Numbered from the stretch's first letter, positions 9,682 through 19,596 are shown. The stretch: DNA of 64,000 nucleotides from Desulfogranum japonicum DSM 18378 (GCF_000429945.1 NZ_AUCV01000018.1:1-64000); one strand, 5' to 3'. The notes: a model not told the origin generated them from the sequence alone. A program made the numbers and translations.

Positions 9682-10611
9682 ATGATTCAAGTTGATCACC
9701 TAACACGAACCTACGATAATTTTGTGGCTGTAGACGATGTGTCTTTCTCCATTTCCCATGGAGAGGTCGTCGGTCTGCTCGGCCACAATGGCGCAGGCAA
9801 GACAACAATCATGAAAATGATTACCGGATTTCTCGAGCCCACATCCGGCCAGATCACCATAGATGGGAATGATATCGGCCGCAGCAGGAAAAAAATCCAG
9901 TCCATGATCGGTTACCTGCCTGAAAACTGTCCGGTGTATCCGGAAATGCATGTTGCTGATTACCTGGATTACGCGGCTTCCCTGCATGGAATAAAAGCAG
10001 GGAAACGTCCGGCCCTGATCGCCAAAGTACTCCAGCAAACAGGACTGGTTGAAAAAGCCCTGCAACCCATCTCAACTCTCTCCCGGGGGTATCGACAGCG
10101 AACAGGTGTTGCCCAGGCCATACTCCACAAGCCTAAAATCATCATCCTCGATGAACCGACCAATGGCCTTGATCCGACGCAAATTCAGCATATGCGCGCC
10201 CTGATAAAAGAACTGGCTCAGGAGGCGACCGTCATTATCTCCACCCACATTCTCCAGGAAGTGCAGGCTGTCTGTGATCGGGTGATCATTATGAAAGACG
10301 GACAAAAGGCCCTGGATGCCAATCTTGATGAGCTGCAATCCAAACAGAAACTTCTGGTGGAAAGCTCAGGCGAAACCACAGAGTTCTCTCAACTTCTCAA
10401 TGATCTGCCCGGAATAGATTCCATAGAACCATGCGCAACTCAACCGGATAAGGGTATTGCACACATTGTCAGTCTCAAGGAAGGGGCTGACCAACATGCA
10501 CTGGCCTCACAAATTGCACAGAAAGTAACGGATAACCATTGGCAACTCTACCAGATGCACTTTGAGACCAGAACACTGGAAACCGTATTTGCAGAGATAA
10601 GCGCACGGTAA
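9682..10611 (+). CDS. Gld-type ABC transporter ATPase
   Basis: A 309-residue ABC ATPase: Walker A GHNGAGKTT near residues 36-44, Walker B IIILDEPTNGLDP near 155-167, an H-loop STH near 193 and a C-terminal extension of about 80 residues as in ABC-2-type ATPases (GldA, CcmA-like). The signature loop is LSRGYRQR, with an R for the second G, a common variant in this subfamily. It powers the membrane protein encoded directly downstream. The ATG at 9682 is preferred (AAGGAG nine bases upstream) over a TTG two codons earlier. It is the first gene of a three-gene operon; the next gene starts 13 bases downstream. Confidence 0.92.
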   Translation: MIQVDHLTRTYDNFVAVDDVSFSISHGEVVGLLGHNGAGKTTIMKMITGFLEPTSGQITIDGNDIGRSRKKIQSMIGYLPENCPVYPEMHVADYLDYAASLHGIKAGKRPALIAKVLQQTGLVEKALQPISTLSRGYRQRTGVAQAILHKPKIIILDEPTNGLDPTQIQHMRALIKELAQEATVIISTHILQEVQAVCDRVIIMKDGQKALDANLDELQSKQKLLVESSGETTEFSQLLNDLPGIDSIEPCATQPDKGIAHIVSLKEGADQHALASQIAQKVTDNHWQLYQMHFETRTLETVFAEISAR

Positions 10612-10624
10612 GGAGGAACGCGTC

Positions 10625-13534
10625 ATGAACACCATTTTTCGAGTTGCCAAAAAAGAATTTGCCGCTTTTTTCAGCTCGCCCATAGCTTATATCTTTATTG
10701 GTGCCTTTCTGGGCATCAATCTGTTTATTTTTTTCTGGGTGGAAACATTTTTCGCATCCAACATCACAGAGGTTCGTCCGCTGTTTGCCTGGATGCCCAT
10801 CCTGTTGATCTTTCTCACCTCTGCCGTAACCATGCGGCTCTGGGCGGAAGAACACAGGGCAGGTACCCTGGAATTCCTTCTCACCTCACCGGTCAACCCG
10901 CTAACCCTGATCCTGGGTAAGTTTTTTGCCTGTCTTGGCCTGGTTGCACTGGCCCTGCTGCTGACCCTGCCTCTGCCGATCACCGTCAGTTTCCTTGGTG
11001 ATCTGGATTGGGGACCGGTACTCGGCGGCTATGTGGCGACCATGTTTCTGGCAGCTGCCTATATTGCCATTGGTCTGTATATCAGCGTTAAATCGGAAAA
11101 CCAGATTGTCAGCCTGATTGTCACGGTCCTTGTCTGCGCCTTTTTCTACCTGATTGGTTCAGACACCCTGGTTGCTTTTTTCGGAAATCGCAGTACGGAG
11201 TTTCTCCAGCTGCTGGGCTCAGGTTCCAGATTTGACTCCATCACCAGGGGCGTAATTGATCTGCGGGATCTGTACTATTACCTGTCCATCACGGCAATTT
11301 TTCTTTGCCTGAACCTGTATGGTCTGGAAAGAATTCGCTGGAGCAACAATCAGCCTAACAGCCATCATAAACGCTGGAAAATTGCCACCTTGCTGGTCAT
11401 GGCCAACTTTCTGGCTGCCAATTTCTGGCTCTACCCCATGGGAACCCTGCGCACAGACCTGACCCAGGGAAAAATCTATTCCATTTCCAGTGCAACACGC
11501 AGTTACCTGAACCAGCTCAAGGAACCGCTGCTCATCCGTGGATATTTCAGCGCCCAGACACACCCCCTTTTGGCACCCCTGGTTCCACGCCTGCAAGATC
11601 TATTGGAGGAGTACGGAGTTGCAGCCAGCAATAAGGTACGGGTTGAGTTTGTCGATCCCCTGGAAAATCCGGATCTGGAGCAGGAAGCAGGGCAAAAATA
11701 CGGCATCCGTCCCATTCCTTTCCAGACTGCCAGCAAATACCAGGCTTCTGTGACCAATTCCTACTTCGACATCCTCATTCAATACGGAGATCAGTTTGAA
11801 ACCCTGGGTTTTCGCGATTTGATAGAAGTCAAGGTGCGCAATGAGCAGGATATGGACGTGGAGCTGCGTAACCCTGAATACGATATAACCAGAGCAATAA
11901 AAAAAGTGCTCTACAGCTATCAGGGTGGCGGCGATCTCTTTTCCAATATTGACCGGCCGGTTACCTTTACGGGATATATCTCACCGGATAACCGTTTACC
12001 CAAGGAACTGGTTAGCCTCAAATCAGACCTGCAGCAGTTGCTGGATGAAATGCAAAAAACAGCAGGCGACCGTTTTCAGGTCAGCATGGTTGATCCTGAA
12101 GAGGGAGATGGCAAAGTTGCGGAAGAATTGCAGAATCAATACGGTTTCCGCCCCATGGCTGCCAGCCTGTTTGACAGCAACACCTTCTGGTTTTACATGG
12201 TAGCCAAGAGCGGTGACCAGACCATAGAAATTCCTCTTCCGGAAGATCTTGAAAAAGAGAGTCTCAACCGGGCTATCCAGGCAGGATTCAAACGTTTTGC
12301 CACCGGCTTTACCAAAACCGTAGCCCTGAATACTCCTCCGGCAACCCCGGCCATGGCTCAGTACGGTATGCCTGCCAGAGGCCCCCAGTTCAGCATGCTG
12401 CGGGAACTGCTCTCCCAGGAGCATGTAATTTCTGAAGCAGACCTGAAAAACGGGCAGGTTCCAGGAGATGCAGAACTGCTCATGATTATTGCCCCGGATA
12501 AACTGGATGAGAAACAGCTTTTTGCCATGGACCAGTTTCTGATGCAGGGAGGCACGGTTGTCCTGGCAACATCACCTTACTCCATTGATATTCAGGGTGG
12601 GCTGAGTGCCACCGAACATACCTCGGGTTTGGAAGACTGGTTAAAATTCCAAGGAATTACCCTTGAAAAGAGCATGGTCATGGATCCTAAAAACAGTGCA
12701 TTTCCTGTACCTGTTGAACGGAACGTTGGCGGTTTCACCATTCAGGAAACCCACATGGTCAATTATCCTTTTTTTGTCGATATTCGACCTGAAGCAAACA
12801 GTAACCAGGTAGACATTCTCAGCGGTATTCCCCAGGTCACCATGAACTGGGCGTCTCCCCTGCAGATTGATGCAGAAAAAAATGCAGACCGGATCATAAC
12901 TCCACTACTGAAAAGTTCTGCCAAGAGCTGGCTCACCGATGACACCAACCTGCAGCCTGACTTCGAGCAGTACGGAGAATATGGCTTTCCTGTGGGAAAA
13001 GAACAGGATCGCTACCTGCTTGCAGCAAGCATAGAGGGCAGCTTTACCTCCTACTTTGCAGGCAAACCTTCACCTCTGCTCCAAAAAGATGAGCAGGACA
13101 AGGAACAACCTGCAACCCCTGAACAGGACACCAACAAAGAAGAAAAACAGATTATCAGCCGACAATTGGACAAATCCGTTGATTCAGCACGCATCATTCT
13201 TTTCGCGTCCAACAGTTTTATCAGAGACATAGTGCTCAACATCGGGGCCAGTGTCATGCGAACCAATAACCTGTCACCCGTGCAATTAATGGCCAACACC
13301 GTCGACTGGTCTCTGGAAGACCGTGCACTGCTCAGTATTCGCGGTCGCAGCCATTTTTCAAGGCCACTGGCTCCTCTGGACAAGAATATGCAGATATTCT
13401 GGGAGTATCTTAACTACGGTCTTGCATGTGCCGGGCTCTTTCTTGTCTGGTTTGTCGCCCGACTGTTGAAAAGGCGCTCTCAAAGCCGCTATGCGCAATT
13501 GATAGCCCATGTTGATGGAGGTACTCAGGCATGA
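10625..13534 (+). CDS. ABC-2 permease fused to GldG-like auxiliary domain
   Basis: A 969-residue fusion. Residues 1-245 form a six-helix ABC-2/GldF-like permease starting MNTIFRVAKKEFAAFF. A further membrane segment near 255-275 leads into a large extracytoplasmic GldG-like (ABC_transp_aux) region, about 275-925, with the GTLRTDLTQGKIYSIS motif. A final membrane helix lies near 930-955. In gliding Bacteroidetes GldF and GldG are separate; fused or paired forms are common in Proteobacteria not known to glide, where the substrate is unknown. Start ATG 10625 follows an AGGAGG. The stop overlaps the next start by four bases (ATGA), so translation is coupled. Confidence 0.9.
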   Translation: MNTIFRVAKKEFAAFFSSPIAYIFIGAFLGINLFIFFWVETFFASNITEVRPLFAWMPILLIFLTSAVTMRLWAEEHRAGTLEFLLTSPVNPLTLILGKFFACLGLVALALLLTLPLPITVSFLGDLDWGPVLGGYVATMFLAAAYIAIGLYISVKSENQIVSLIVTVLVCAFFYLIGSDTLVAFFGNRSTEFLQLLGSGSRFDSITRGVIDLRDLYYYLSITAIFLCLNLYGLERIRWSNNQPNSHHKRWKIATLLVMANFLAANFWLYPMGTLRTDLTQGKIYSISSATRSYLNQLKEPLLIRGYFSAQTHPLLAPLVPRLQDLLEEYGVAASNKVRVEFVDPLENPDLEQEAGQKYGIRPIPFQTASKYQASVTNSYFDILIQYGDQFETLGFRDLIEVKVRNEQDMDVELRNPEYDITRAIKKVLYSYQGGGDLFSNIDRPVTFTGYISPDNRLPKELVSLKSDLQQLLDEMQKTAGDRFQVSMVDPEEGDGKVAEELQNQYGFRPMAASLFDSNTFWFYMVAKSGDQTIEIPLPEDLEKESLNRAIQAGFKRFATGFTKTVALNTPPATPAMAQYGMPARGPQFSMLRELLSQEHVISEADLKNGQVPGDAELLMIIAPDKLDEKQLFAMDQFLMQGGTVVLATSPYSIDIQGGLSATEHTSGLEDWLKFQGITLEKSMVMDPKNSAFPVPVERNVGGFTIQETHMVNYPFFVDIRPEANSNQVDILSGIPQVTMNWASPLQIDAEKNADRIITPLLKSSAKSWLTDDTNLQPDFEQYGEYGFPVGKEQDRYLLAASIEGSFTSYFAGKPSPLLQKDEQDKEQPATPEQDTNKEEKQIISRQLDKSVDSARIILFASNSFIRDIVLNIGASVMRTNNLSPVQLMANTVDWSLEDRALLSIRGRSHFSRPLAPLDKNMQIFWEYLNYGLACAGLFLVWFVARLLKRRSQSRYAQLIAHVDGGTQA

Positions 13535-14598
13535 ACAAGATTATAATTCCTGCCATTATTCTTTTAATCGTCCAGATAGGTCTGGCCATTAATCTGCAGC
13601 TCAACACGACCAGATATGCCGCTTTTACACCGGATGCCCCCTTTGTATCCACAGCTATTAAAGAGGTGGATCAACTCACAGTGGTTGGAAAAGATGGACA
13701 AAAAGTCCGCCTGACCAAAGAAGCTGAAAAGTGGCTGCTTCCTGATTATTACAATGCTGCAGCAAACAGCGAACAGGTGCAAACTGCCCTTGATAACATT
13801 GCTAAAGCCAAGCAGGGTTTGGCGGTGGCTACCACAGAGTCTGCACTGGCCCGTTTTCATGTGGCTGATGATGACTTTGAACGCCATGTAATCCTGCACA
13901 GTCAGGGCAATAAGGTCGGCGATTTTTACCTTGGTTCTTCTGCAGGATTGCGAAAAAGCCATGCCCGGGTCGCTGACAGCCAGGAGGTGATCAGCGTTGG
14001 TCTGAGCACCTTTGACTTTGAGAACACTCCTGAAAGCTGGATGGATAAAACCATCGTCCAGGTGAACAAAGACTCTGTACAGCGCATTGCCTTCAAAGAT
14101 TTTACCCTGATTAAACATGAAGACAAATGGCTGCTGGAACAGGATAAAAAACAGTCGCCTACCCTTGAGGAAGAGGTGAAAACGCTACTGAACAGCCTGC
14201 ACACGATGAGTGTGGATGGAATCATTGCACCGGAAGAGGCTGCCAAGATCAGTGAACAGACTCCTGTCCAGGAATTTGCCGTCACCTATGCCCAGAAGCC
14301 CAAACAGACATATTCACTGTTTAAACCGGAAGAGGGTGAAGACTATATCCTACGGGTAAGCGATCAGGAACACCTCTTCAAGGTTCCAGGCTGGCAGATC
14401 GAAGACCTGATCAGCATCGGCCCTGAAAAATACCTGGAAGCCCCTGCACCTCAGTCTGAAGACAGCGCTACTGAAGAGGTAGCTCCTGAGCAGAAAGAGG
14501 ACACCATGGCAGAAGAACTTTCCCAGGAACAGCAAGCGGACATTCCGGTTCCGGCCCCATTGCCAGAAGAACCGGCAGATACTGAGCCCACCGAATAA
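13531..14598 (+). CDS. DUF4340 domain protein of the Gld-type exporter operon
   Basis: A 355-residue protein with an N-terminal membrane anchor (about residues 3-24). It has two repeated DUF4340-type modules: a K-x-G-x-x-V-x-L-T-x-E-x-x-x-W-L-L pattern near 55-70 and its counterpart KHEDKWLLEQ near 195. The C-terminus after about 300 is an acidic, proline-rich, low-complexity tail (many E, P, A). It regularly follows GldG-like genes and is presumed to act outside the membrane with the exporter. Function is unknown. It overlaps the upstream gene by four bases. Confidence 0.85.
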   Translation: MNKIIIPAIILLIVQIGLAINLQLNTTRYAAFTPDAPFVSTAIKEVDQLTVVGKDGQKVRLTKEAEKWLLPDYYNAAANSEQVQTALDNIAKAKQGLAVATTESALARFHVADDDFERHVILHSQGNKVGDFYLGSSAGLRKSHARVADSQEVISVGLSTFDFENTPESWMDKTIVQVNKDSVQRIAFKDFTLIKHEDKWLLEQDKKQSPTLEEEVKTLLNSLHTMSVDGIIAPEEAAKISEQTPVQEFAVTYAQKPKQTYSLFKPEEGEDYILRVSDQEHLFKVPGWQIEDLISIGPEKYLEAPAPQSEDSATEEVAPEQKEDTMAEELSQEQQADIPVPAPLPEEPADTEPTE

Positions 14599-14606
14599 CC
14601 TTTTCC

Positions 14607-14639
14607 ATATCCAGGCGTTGTCAGACAGCGCCTGGATAT
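14607..14639. terminator. Hairpin after the ABC operon
   Basis: An 11-bp perfect inverted repeat, ATATCCAGGCG/CGCCTGGATAT, just after the DUF4340 stop. No T run follows, so termination is uncertain. It could also attenuate the downstream phosphatase gene. Confidence 0.45.
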
Positions 14640-14683
14640 TCATCCCTCTGCTTGCGCAACACATCACAGAAAAGGAGTTTCTC

Positions 14684-15322
14684 GTGCAGCACGATGTTTT
14701 TATTTTTGATATGGACGGCACCCTCTGCGATTCCAGACCGGGTATTCTCAACGGCCTGAACTACACCCTTGAAAAACTGGGCCGTCCGCCCATTGACGAG
14801 GATGAAGTTCTGGCCTACATCGGTCCCCCTCTGCAGGTTTCCATTCAGATGCTTACCGGCTATGAAGATCCGGATAAAATTGAATCTGTGCTCGGAATCT
14901 ACAGGGAGTATTACAGCGACAAAGGTATGTACGAACTCAGCGTGTATGAAGGTATTGAACAAACCCTGATCGAACTTGGCAAACATGCCCGCCTTGGTGT
15001 TTGTACCTCCAAACGGCACGATTACGCAGAACGTATTATCGAAAATCTTGATTTTGGCAAATATTTTGATTTTGTCAGTGGTTCCCAGCCTGGCCAGGCA
15101 AAATGGGAGCAGCTCGATCAACTCTTACAGCATGAGCGTATCAGCAAACAGTCTGTGATGATAGGGGACCGGCTCCATGATATGGAAGCTGCTCACAAAA
15201 ATGGACTTACCAAAGTAGGTGTTCTCTGGGGCTATGGAGCAAAAGAAGAGCTGCTGGATGCCGGAGCCGACCATCTGATAGAACATCCTTCTGCATTGCT
15301 GGAAATAGCAGTGGCCAGGTAA
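14684..15322 (+). CDS. HAD-superfamily phosphatase (Gph-like)
   Basis: A 212-residue HAD hydrolase. Motif I is FDMDGTLCDS with nucleophile D9 and acid/base D11. A helical cap domain spans about 17-85, motif II is CTSKR near 108, and motif IV is MIGDRLHDMEAA near 160. It resembles phosphoglycolate phosphatase and related housecleaning phosphatases; the substrate cannot be set from sequence. The GTG at 14684 is chosen because AAGGAG lies six bases upstream; longer in-frame extensions overlap the preceding hairpin. Last gene before the convergent TonB receptor. Confidence 0.88.
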   Translation: MQHDVFIFDMDGTLCDSRPGILNGLNYTLEKLGRPPIDEDEVLAYIGPPLQVSIQMLTGYEDPDKIESVLGIYREYYSDKGMYELSVYEGIEQTLIELGKHARLGVCTSKRHDYAERIIENLDFGKYFDFVSGSQPGQAKWEQLDQLLQHERISKQSVMIGDRLHDMEAAHKNGLTKVGVLWGYGAKEELLDAGADHLIEHPSALLEIAVAR

Positions 15323-15556
15323 AACTCACCTGCCGGGGATCCGAGCATGCTGACCTCCATGCTGGAGAGTTGCTCCTGCAGCTCTCCCCACGTCTGAACA
15401 GGTATGATCAACGGGCATGGACTTGATCCGTACCCTTTTGTATATCAGGTAGCGTGTCCGAAGGTTTTTGCCGATTGCTTTTGCCAGATCATTCACCTGT
15501 ACCGTCTCTCTCCATCATGAAGATTTACAGCAATGGCGTTCGCATTCACTCCGGCG

Positions 15557-17452
15557 TTAAAAGGTAACAGAATAGCCTAATTTCACCAAACGTCCCACAT
15601 CACGATAGTAATATTGAGAACTGGCATCTTCCTCCATATTCCCGTAGGTCATAACTTCTTCATCAAAAATATTATCAACACTCAAGGACAGGTATCCTAT
15701 ACCGAGCTTGTACTTCGCATACAAATTAAGCACAGTGGTATCGTCGAGGTTTCGCTCTCTTGAGGTGAGGAGTTGGCAGTTGAAATCGATCACCAAAGGC
15801 TCGGTGTAATATCCCGCCCCAATCGTTGTTTGAAATTTAGGACCGCTCTGATACTCTTCTCCGTCAACATCATCGGCAACTGGATCAGCCAGATACCCTG
15901 CAACTTTAAAGGAGAGATCCTGCATCCAGTCGTTTTTCGCTGTAAATGGATAAAGAGCAATATCCCATTCAATACCCGTTGAACTGTAGTCTGTCGCATT
16001 ATAATAGGTTCTTGGGTCAACCGAAGAATCGGTCTCGATTTTATCCTCATAATCCATATGGAATGCTGCCAGGCGCATCCGCAGCAAATCAACATCGTAT
16101 TTTACACCGACTTCATAGGTCCATCCCTCTTCCGGTCCGAGATCCGGGTTGCCAACCACAGAACTGCTTTCATAATAGAGATTATTAAAGGTTGGAGCTC
16201 TGAAGGCCTTTCCAGCGTTAGCAAACAGATTCAAGCTCTCTGTCGTTTTCAACGTAATGCCCAAACTTGGGAGAAAACGGTCGTAGTCTGCGGTTCCTGA
16301 CTCCCCGTCAACGAACTGTTGCCGTACACCGAATGTCGTTGTAAGCACATCAAAAACTGTCTTTTTTACCTGCATAAAAGCAGCGTAATCATTCCGGTGA
16401 TGTTCGCCATACGTATTGTTATAATCAGCTCCCCTGTAAATCCAGTCTGCTCCTACATTGAAATCCCAGTCGTACAATTGGAACTTGTAATCTCCCTCAA
16501 TGCCGTAATTATAATTTTTATTTTCATCCACCGGCTCATCAGGCGCGGTATACTCATCCCTTTCCATTTCATTGAACATACAGAATGCTTTTACCCTGAT
16601 TAATTCCGTTTCATAGCGAATATCAGCAAAGTTTTTCAGGTAGTCCTGATCAGTTGCACTGTACCCCTTAGTGGCATCATCATAATATTTTTCAAAAGAG
16701 GTGGTTTCATATGAACCCAGATAGTCAAAAAACAGGTTGCCAAACATCTCCTTATTGACATTCCAGGCGTATTTATCTGTAGTGTCGAGAGTATATCGAT
16801 ATCCGCCTGAAAAGTTATACGAGATATCTTCCTGCCTATCAAGTCGTTGGTAATTAAAGCCGACTGTCAGTCCGGGTATCGTAGCGGAAGCACTATGGTT
16901 GTGATACCCTTCATTACCGAACTCCAGGGTGCCTGTGGCCGTGGTTTCATCTTTAGTTTTTTTTGTAATGATATTGATAACACCACTCATTGCATTGGAT
17001 CCATACAGTGTCGAAGCAGCACCTTTCAGGATCTCTACTCGTTCAATCTGGTCAATTGGAATACTGTTTAAATCATATGCATGGCCTGCATTACCCTGCA
17101 GGGGAACCCCATTAAGGAGAATTAATTCCCCTTTCTTTATACCTCGAATGGAGACCGTACTGTTCATACCTCCCTGGGAAATTCCCAGAGGAGCATAGGA
17201 TTTATAGGCAAGTCCGCCAGATCGACGTAACGCATCGATAAGGTTATTTGCTCCGGTCTCTTGTAATTCCTCTGAGGACAGCACTGTGATAAATCGAGGA
17301 GTAGCCTTTTCCTCTACAGGAAAACGTTCTCCCGTGACCGTCATCGTAGAAAGTTGTGTTGGTTCCTCCTGTGCTATGGCGGGGATTGCTGTGAACAGTA
17401 GTGGCAGCAAAAGAGCACTTCTTTTTTTGGGTATCAGACAGGTTCCTACCAT
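15557..17452 (-). CDS. TonB-dependent outer-membrane receptor, probably for cobalamin
   Basis: A 631-residue TonB receptor. There is a signal peptide (about 1-27, ending IAQ), a TonB box-like STMTVTGE at 35-42, a plug domain (about 50-165, with SIRGIKKGELILLNGVPL and TLYGSNAMSGVINIITKK), a 22-strand barrel and a C-terminal aromatic residue (GYSVTF). The size and plug are BtuB-like. The assignment to cobalamin or a corrinoid rests mainly on the cobalamin riboswitch upstream on the same strand. The ATG at 17452 is preceded by GGAGG. No btuFCD genes are in the window. Iron-siderophore uptake is the alternative but would not explain the riboswitch. Confidence 0.9.
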   Translation of the reverse strand: MVGTCLIPKKRSALLLPLLFTAIPAIAQEEPTQLSTMTVTGERFPVEEKATPRFITVLSSEELQETGANNLIDALRRSGGLAYKSYAPLGISQGGMNSTVSIRGIKKGELILLNGVPLQGNAGHAYDLNSIPIDQIERVEILKGAASTLYGSNAMSGVINIITKKTKDETTATGTLEFGNEGYHNHSASATIPGLTVGFNYQRLDRQEDISYNFSGGYRYTLDTTDKYAWNVNKEMFGNLFFDYLGSYETTSFEKYYDDATKGYSATDQDYLKNFADIRYETELIRVKAFCMFNEMERDEYTAPDEPVDENKNYNYGIEGDYKFQLYDWDFNVGADWIYRGADYNNTYGEHHRNDYAAFMQVKKTVFDVLTTTFGVRQQFVDGESGTADYDRFLPSLGITLKTTESLNLFANAGKAFRAPTFNNLYYESSSVVGNPDLGPEEGWTYEVGVKYDVDLLRMRLAAFHMDYEDKIETDSSVDPRTYYNATDYSSTGIEWDIALYPFTAKNDWMQDLSFKVAGYLADPVADDVDGEEYQSGPKFQTTIGAGYYTEPLVIDFNCQLLTSRERNLDDTTVLNLYAKYKLGIGYLSLSVDNIFDEEVMTYGNMEEDASSQYYYRDVGRLVKLGYSVTF

Positions 17453-17835
17453 CTCTCCTCCTTTTTAAAATGCATAGAAATCAGTTACACTGAAACGTGT
17501 ATGTACGCTGGCAATACTACTGACCCAAATGGCATGCATTTACAGCCGATATCCCTTCCATAGCTTGCGGAGTAGAAGCAAGGACATGACAGACTATAAA
17601 TCAGTACTGCTGATTATTTGGGTGGAGTAGGAAAAAGAGCCTCAGTCGCTGTATCCTGAAAAATACAGTAAGGGAGGAAGCATGATGATACGCAGTTTCA
17701 ACCGCGGCTAAGGGTCACGGAAAAAATAAATTATCCAATCTTGCTTGAGCGACAATCAGCTCAGTACGGACTCCTAGCCAAGGTCGTATATTGGTCATGC
17801 TCGTTCGGAAATAAAAAAATCCCTGAACCACTTTT
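17453..17835 (-). other. Long leader of the TonB receptor gene
   Basis: About 380 bases between the riboswitch terminator and the start codon. No gene is supported. It contains a truncated family-A repeat at 17709-17770. The rest shows no clear signal. Confidence 0.5.
17709..17770 (+). mobile_element. Family A MITE-like repeat, truncated copy
   Basis: Has the GGGTCACGGAAAAAATAAAT terminus and TATCCAATCTTGCTTG of the full copies. It lacks the central hairpin and the other end. It sits between the riboswitch terminator and the TonB gene. Confidence 0.6.
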
Positions 17836-17863
17836 AAAAAAAAATGATCCGGGGATGCCCTGG
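17836..17863 (-). terminator. Riboswitch-linked intrinsic terminator upstream of the TonB receptor
   Basis: On the minus strand CCAGGG-CAT-CCCCGG (one mismatch) is followed by ATCA and nine T. It lies about 55 bases downstream of the cobalamin riboswitch, the expected place for an expression platform. Confidence 0.55.
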
Positions 17864-17914
17864 TATTCCTCGTATCTGATACTGATTTCTTTTGCCTCGA
17901 GAAAGCAGCTATTG

Positions 17915-18085
17915 TTTCCAGGCAGGTCTTCTGACTTCCGGTTCAACCTACTCACTGCGCCTTCCCATCGAGTTCCGACAGTGACATCATTGCAGTTTTC
18001 ATCCCCGGTTACAGCGGCGGGCCCGTCCCGGAATTACACCGGGTTCCCTTTTTGCTTGTTGCCAAGCACCTGAAACAATCCAAGA
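17915..18085 (-). promoter_or_regulatory. Cobalamin riboswitch (TonB receptor leader)
   Basis: The minus strand contains the conserved core GGGAACCCGGTG...CCGGGACGGGCCCGCCGCTGTAA and the 3' segment GAAGTCAGAAGACCTGCC, hallmarks of the AdoCbl riboswitch. A promoter-like TTGACA lies at 18106-18111, with TTTTCT at 18083-18088 after 17 bases. Binding of adenosylcobalamin is expected to favour the terminator at 17836-17863 and shut off the receptor. Confidence 0.93.
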
Positions 18086-18170
18086 AAAACAGAATTGAAA
18101 TTTGATGTCAACATTATTCTGCAATGTTAACAGGTTAAACCCTACCTAAAAAGCAATTGAAGTCTCATAC

Positions 18171-18220
18171 AACAACTCACGGCATACCTGAGCTTTCCGC
18201 GATCAGCCAGGCCTACATAT
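18171..18220. repeat. Family B repeat, half copy
   Basis: CAACTCACGGCATACCTGAG followed by CTTTCCGCGATCAGCCAGG: one half of the REP-like element seen in full at 26877-26990. Confidence 0.55.
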
Positions 18221-18360
18221 GCCCCAATACGCTGTAACCCCTGCCTGGCACATCAACTCTCCTCATAAAGGCCGCCGTGCAGACGGGTATTTTCTTTGGG
18301 ACAATAGCGGCGTTCTGCTATCATATAAAGAGTTCTCTCTTGTCATATCCAAAAGACATG

Positions 18361-18527
18361 TTAGGGTCACGGAAAAAATAAAGTATCCAACCTTGCTTGT
18401 CCCGCAACTCGGTAAAGTTTTCGCGTCAATGGCTCAATACGGCCAGTATGGAACCATTGACGCGAAGACGTTACCAAACCGATATCCTACACAATTTTTG
18501 GATATGTATTATTTTCAGCAACCCTAA
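18361..18527 (+). mobile_element. Family A MITE-like element, full copy
   Basis: About 167 bp: starts TTAGGGTCACGG and ends AACCCTAA. The centre reads CGCGTCAATGGCTCAATACGG and folds back on CCATTGACGCG. It lies 57 bp upstream of the metal-binding protein gene and could supply or block its promoter. Confidence 0.75.
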
Positions 18528-18584
18528 ATACGAAAACTATGGTTATCTGTCAGTTATCAATCTCTTTTCCCCCAGGAGTACATC

Positions 18585-19505
18585 ATGTTTATGAGACTGG
18601 TATTGATTGCCCTGTTCAGCATTACCATTTGTGTGGTAAGTGACGCCACAGCAGAAAACGCAAAAAAAAGAATCATTGCTTCCACAACCCAGATAGCCGA
18701 CTTCGCGAGACAGATAGCCGGGGACCGCATGGAAGTACGCAGTATCCTTGCCCCAGGTGCTGATCCACATACCTATCAGCCGACTCCGGATGATGTTCAG
18801 TTGGTACTTGAAGCAGATCTTTGCCTGGAAAACGGCCTTCACCTGGAGGGCAAAAACTGGATGGGTACCCTGGCCAAAGACGCAGGCAAGCCTCTGGTCA
18901 CTGCTACAGACGGGATATCGCCATTGACCATCGACTCCAAGGGCGAGAAAGTAGCAGATCCCCACGCCTGGTTTTCGTTAAAAAATGCCGCTGTATACGT
19001 CAACAATATTACCAGGGCATGCATTCAACTGGATCCGGCGGCAGAAGAGGAATTCAAGGCCCGTGCGGTTCTGTACCTGCAGCAGCTTCGGGTACTTGAT
19101 GCCTGGATAAAAAATCAGGTAAACCGTATTCCCATCAACCGCCGCATCCTTGTCACCACCCACGACGCCTTTAATTATTTCTGTACCGAATATAAGTTCA
19201 ATGCCAACAATAATTATCTCTCCATTGCCCCTGTGGGCTGGTCAACAGGGGCTGAAGTCGGCGGCGGCATGACCCCTGAACGGCGGCGCATGGTGGTTGA
19301 TTCCATCAGTTCTTCCGGCGCACCGGCAATCTTTGTCGAAACATCTGTAAACCCTAAACAGATAAGAGAAATCGCCAAGGAGACCAATGTTCGAATTGGC
19401 GGAGAACTCTACTCCGACTCCATGGGCGAGGAAAATACAGCAGGTGAAACGTACATCGGCATGATGCGGGAAAACGTACTGCTGATTGTCAACGCCTTAC
19501 AATAA
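18585..19505 (+). CDS. Zn/Mn/Fe ABC transporter substrate-binding protein (ZnuA/TroA type)
   Basis: A 306-residue cluster A-I solute-binding protein with a cleavable signal peptide (about 1-23, ending ATA-E). Metal ligands expected for the family are visible: H62 in GADPHTYQP, H127 in ADPHAWFS, H193 in THDAFNYF and an acidic residue in GGELYSDS near 278-282. The long His-rich loop of dedicated zinc binders is missing, which leans towards manganese or iron, as does the DtxR-like domain of the partner permease; the metal is an inference. The ATG at 18585 follows AGGAG at six bases. First gene of a four-gene operon. Confidence 0.92.
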   Translation: MFMRLVLIALFSITICVVSDATAENAKKRIIASTTQIADFARQIAGDRMEVRSILAPGADPHTYQPTPDDVQLVLEADLCLENGLHLEGKNWMGTLAKDAGKPLVTATDGISPLTIDSKGEKVADPHAWFSLKNAAVYVNNITRACIQLDPAAEEEFKARAVLYLQQLRVLDAWIKNQVNRIPINRRILVTTHDAFNYFCTEYKFNANNNYLSIAPVGWSTGAEVGGGMTPERRRMVVDSISSSGAPAIFVETSVNPKQIREIAKETNVRIGGELYSDSMGEENTAGETYIGMMRENVLLIVNALQ

Positions 19506-19596
19506 CATGCTCACAACTTGTAATTTCCATACAGCAGACAATCGCAACCATTAATCACGTTGGTAACCAGCAACCATAGACCTGGGAATATATATT

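Noticed and set aside
15323-15556. Minus-strand frame reading VNDLAKAIGKNLRTRYLIYK
   Set aside because: Only about 60 codons, no start, no family recognised; not enough to call a gene or pseudogene.
18219-18594. Two open frames upstream of the metal-binding protein gene
   Set aside because: Both run through the family-A element and have no start signals.
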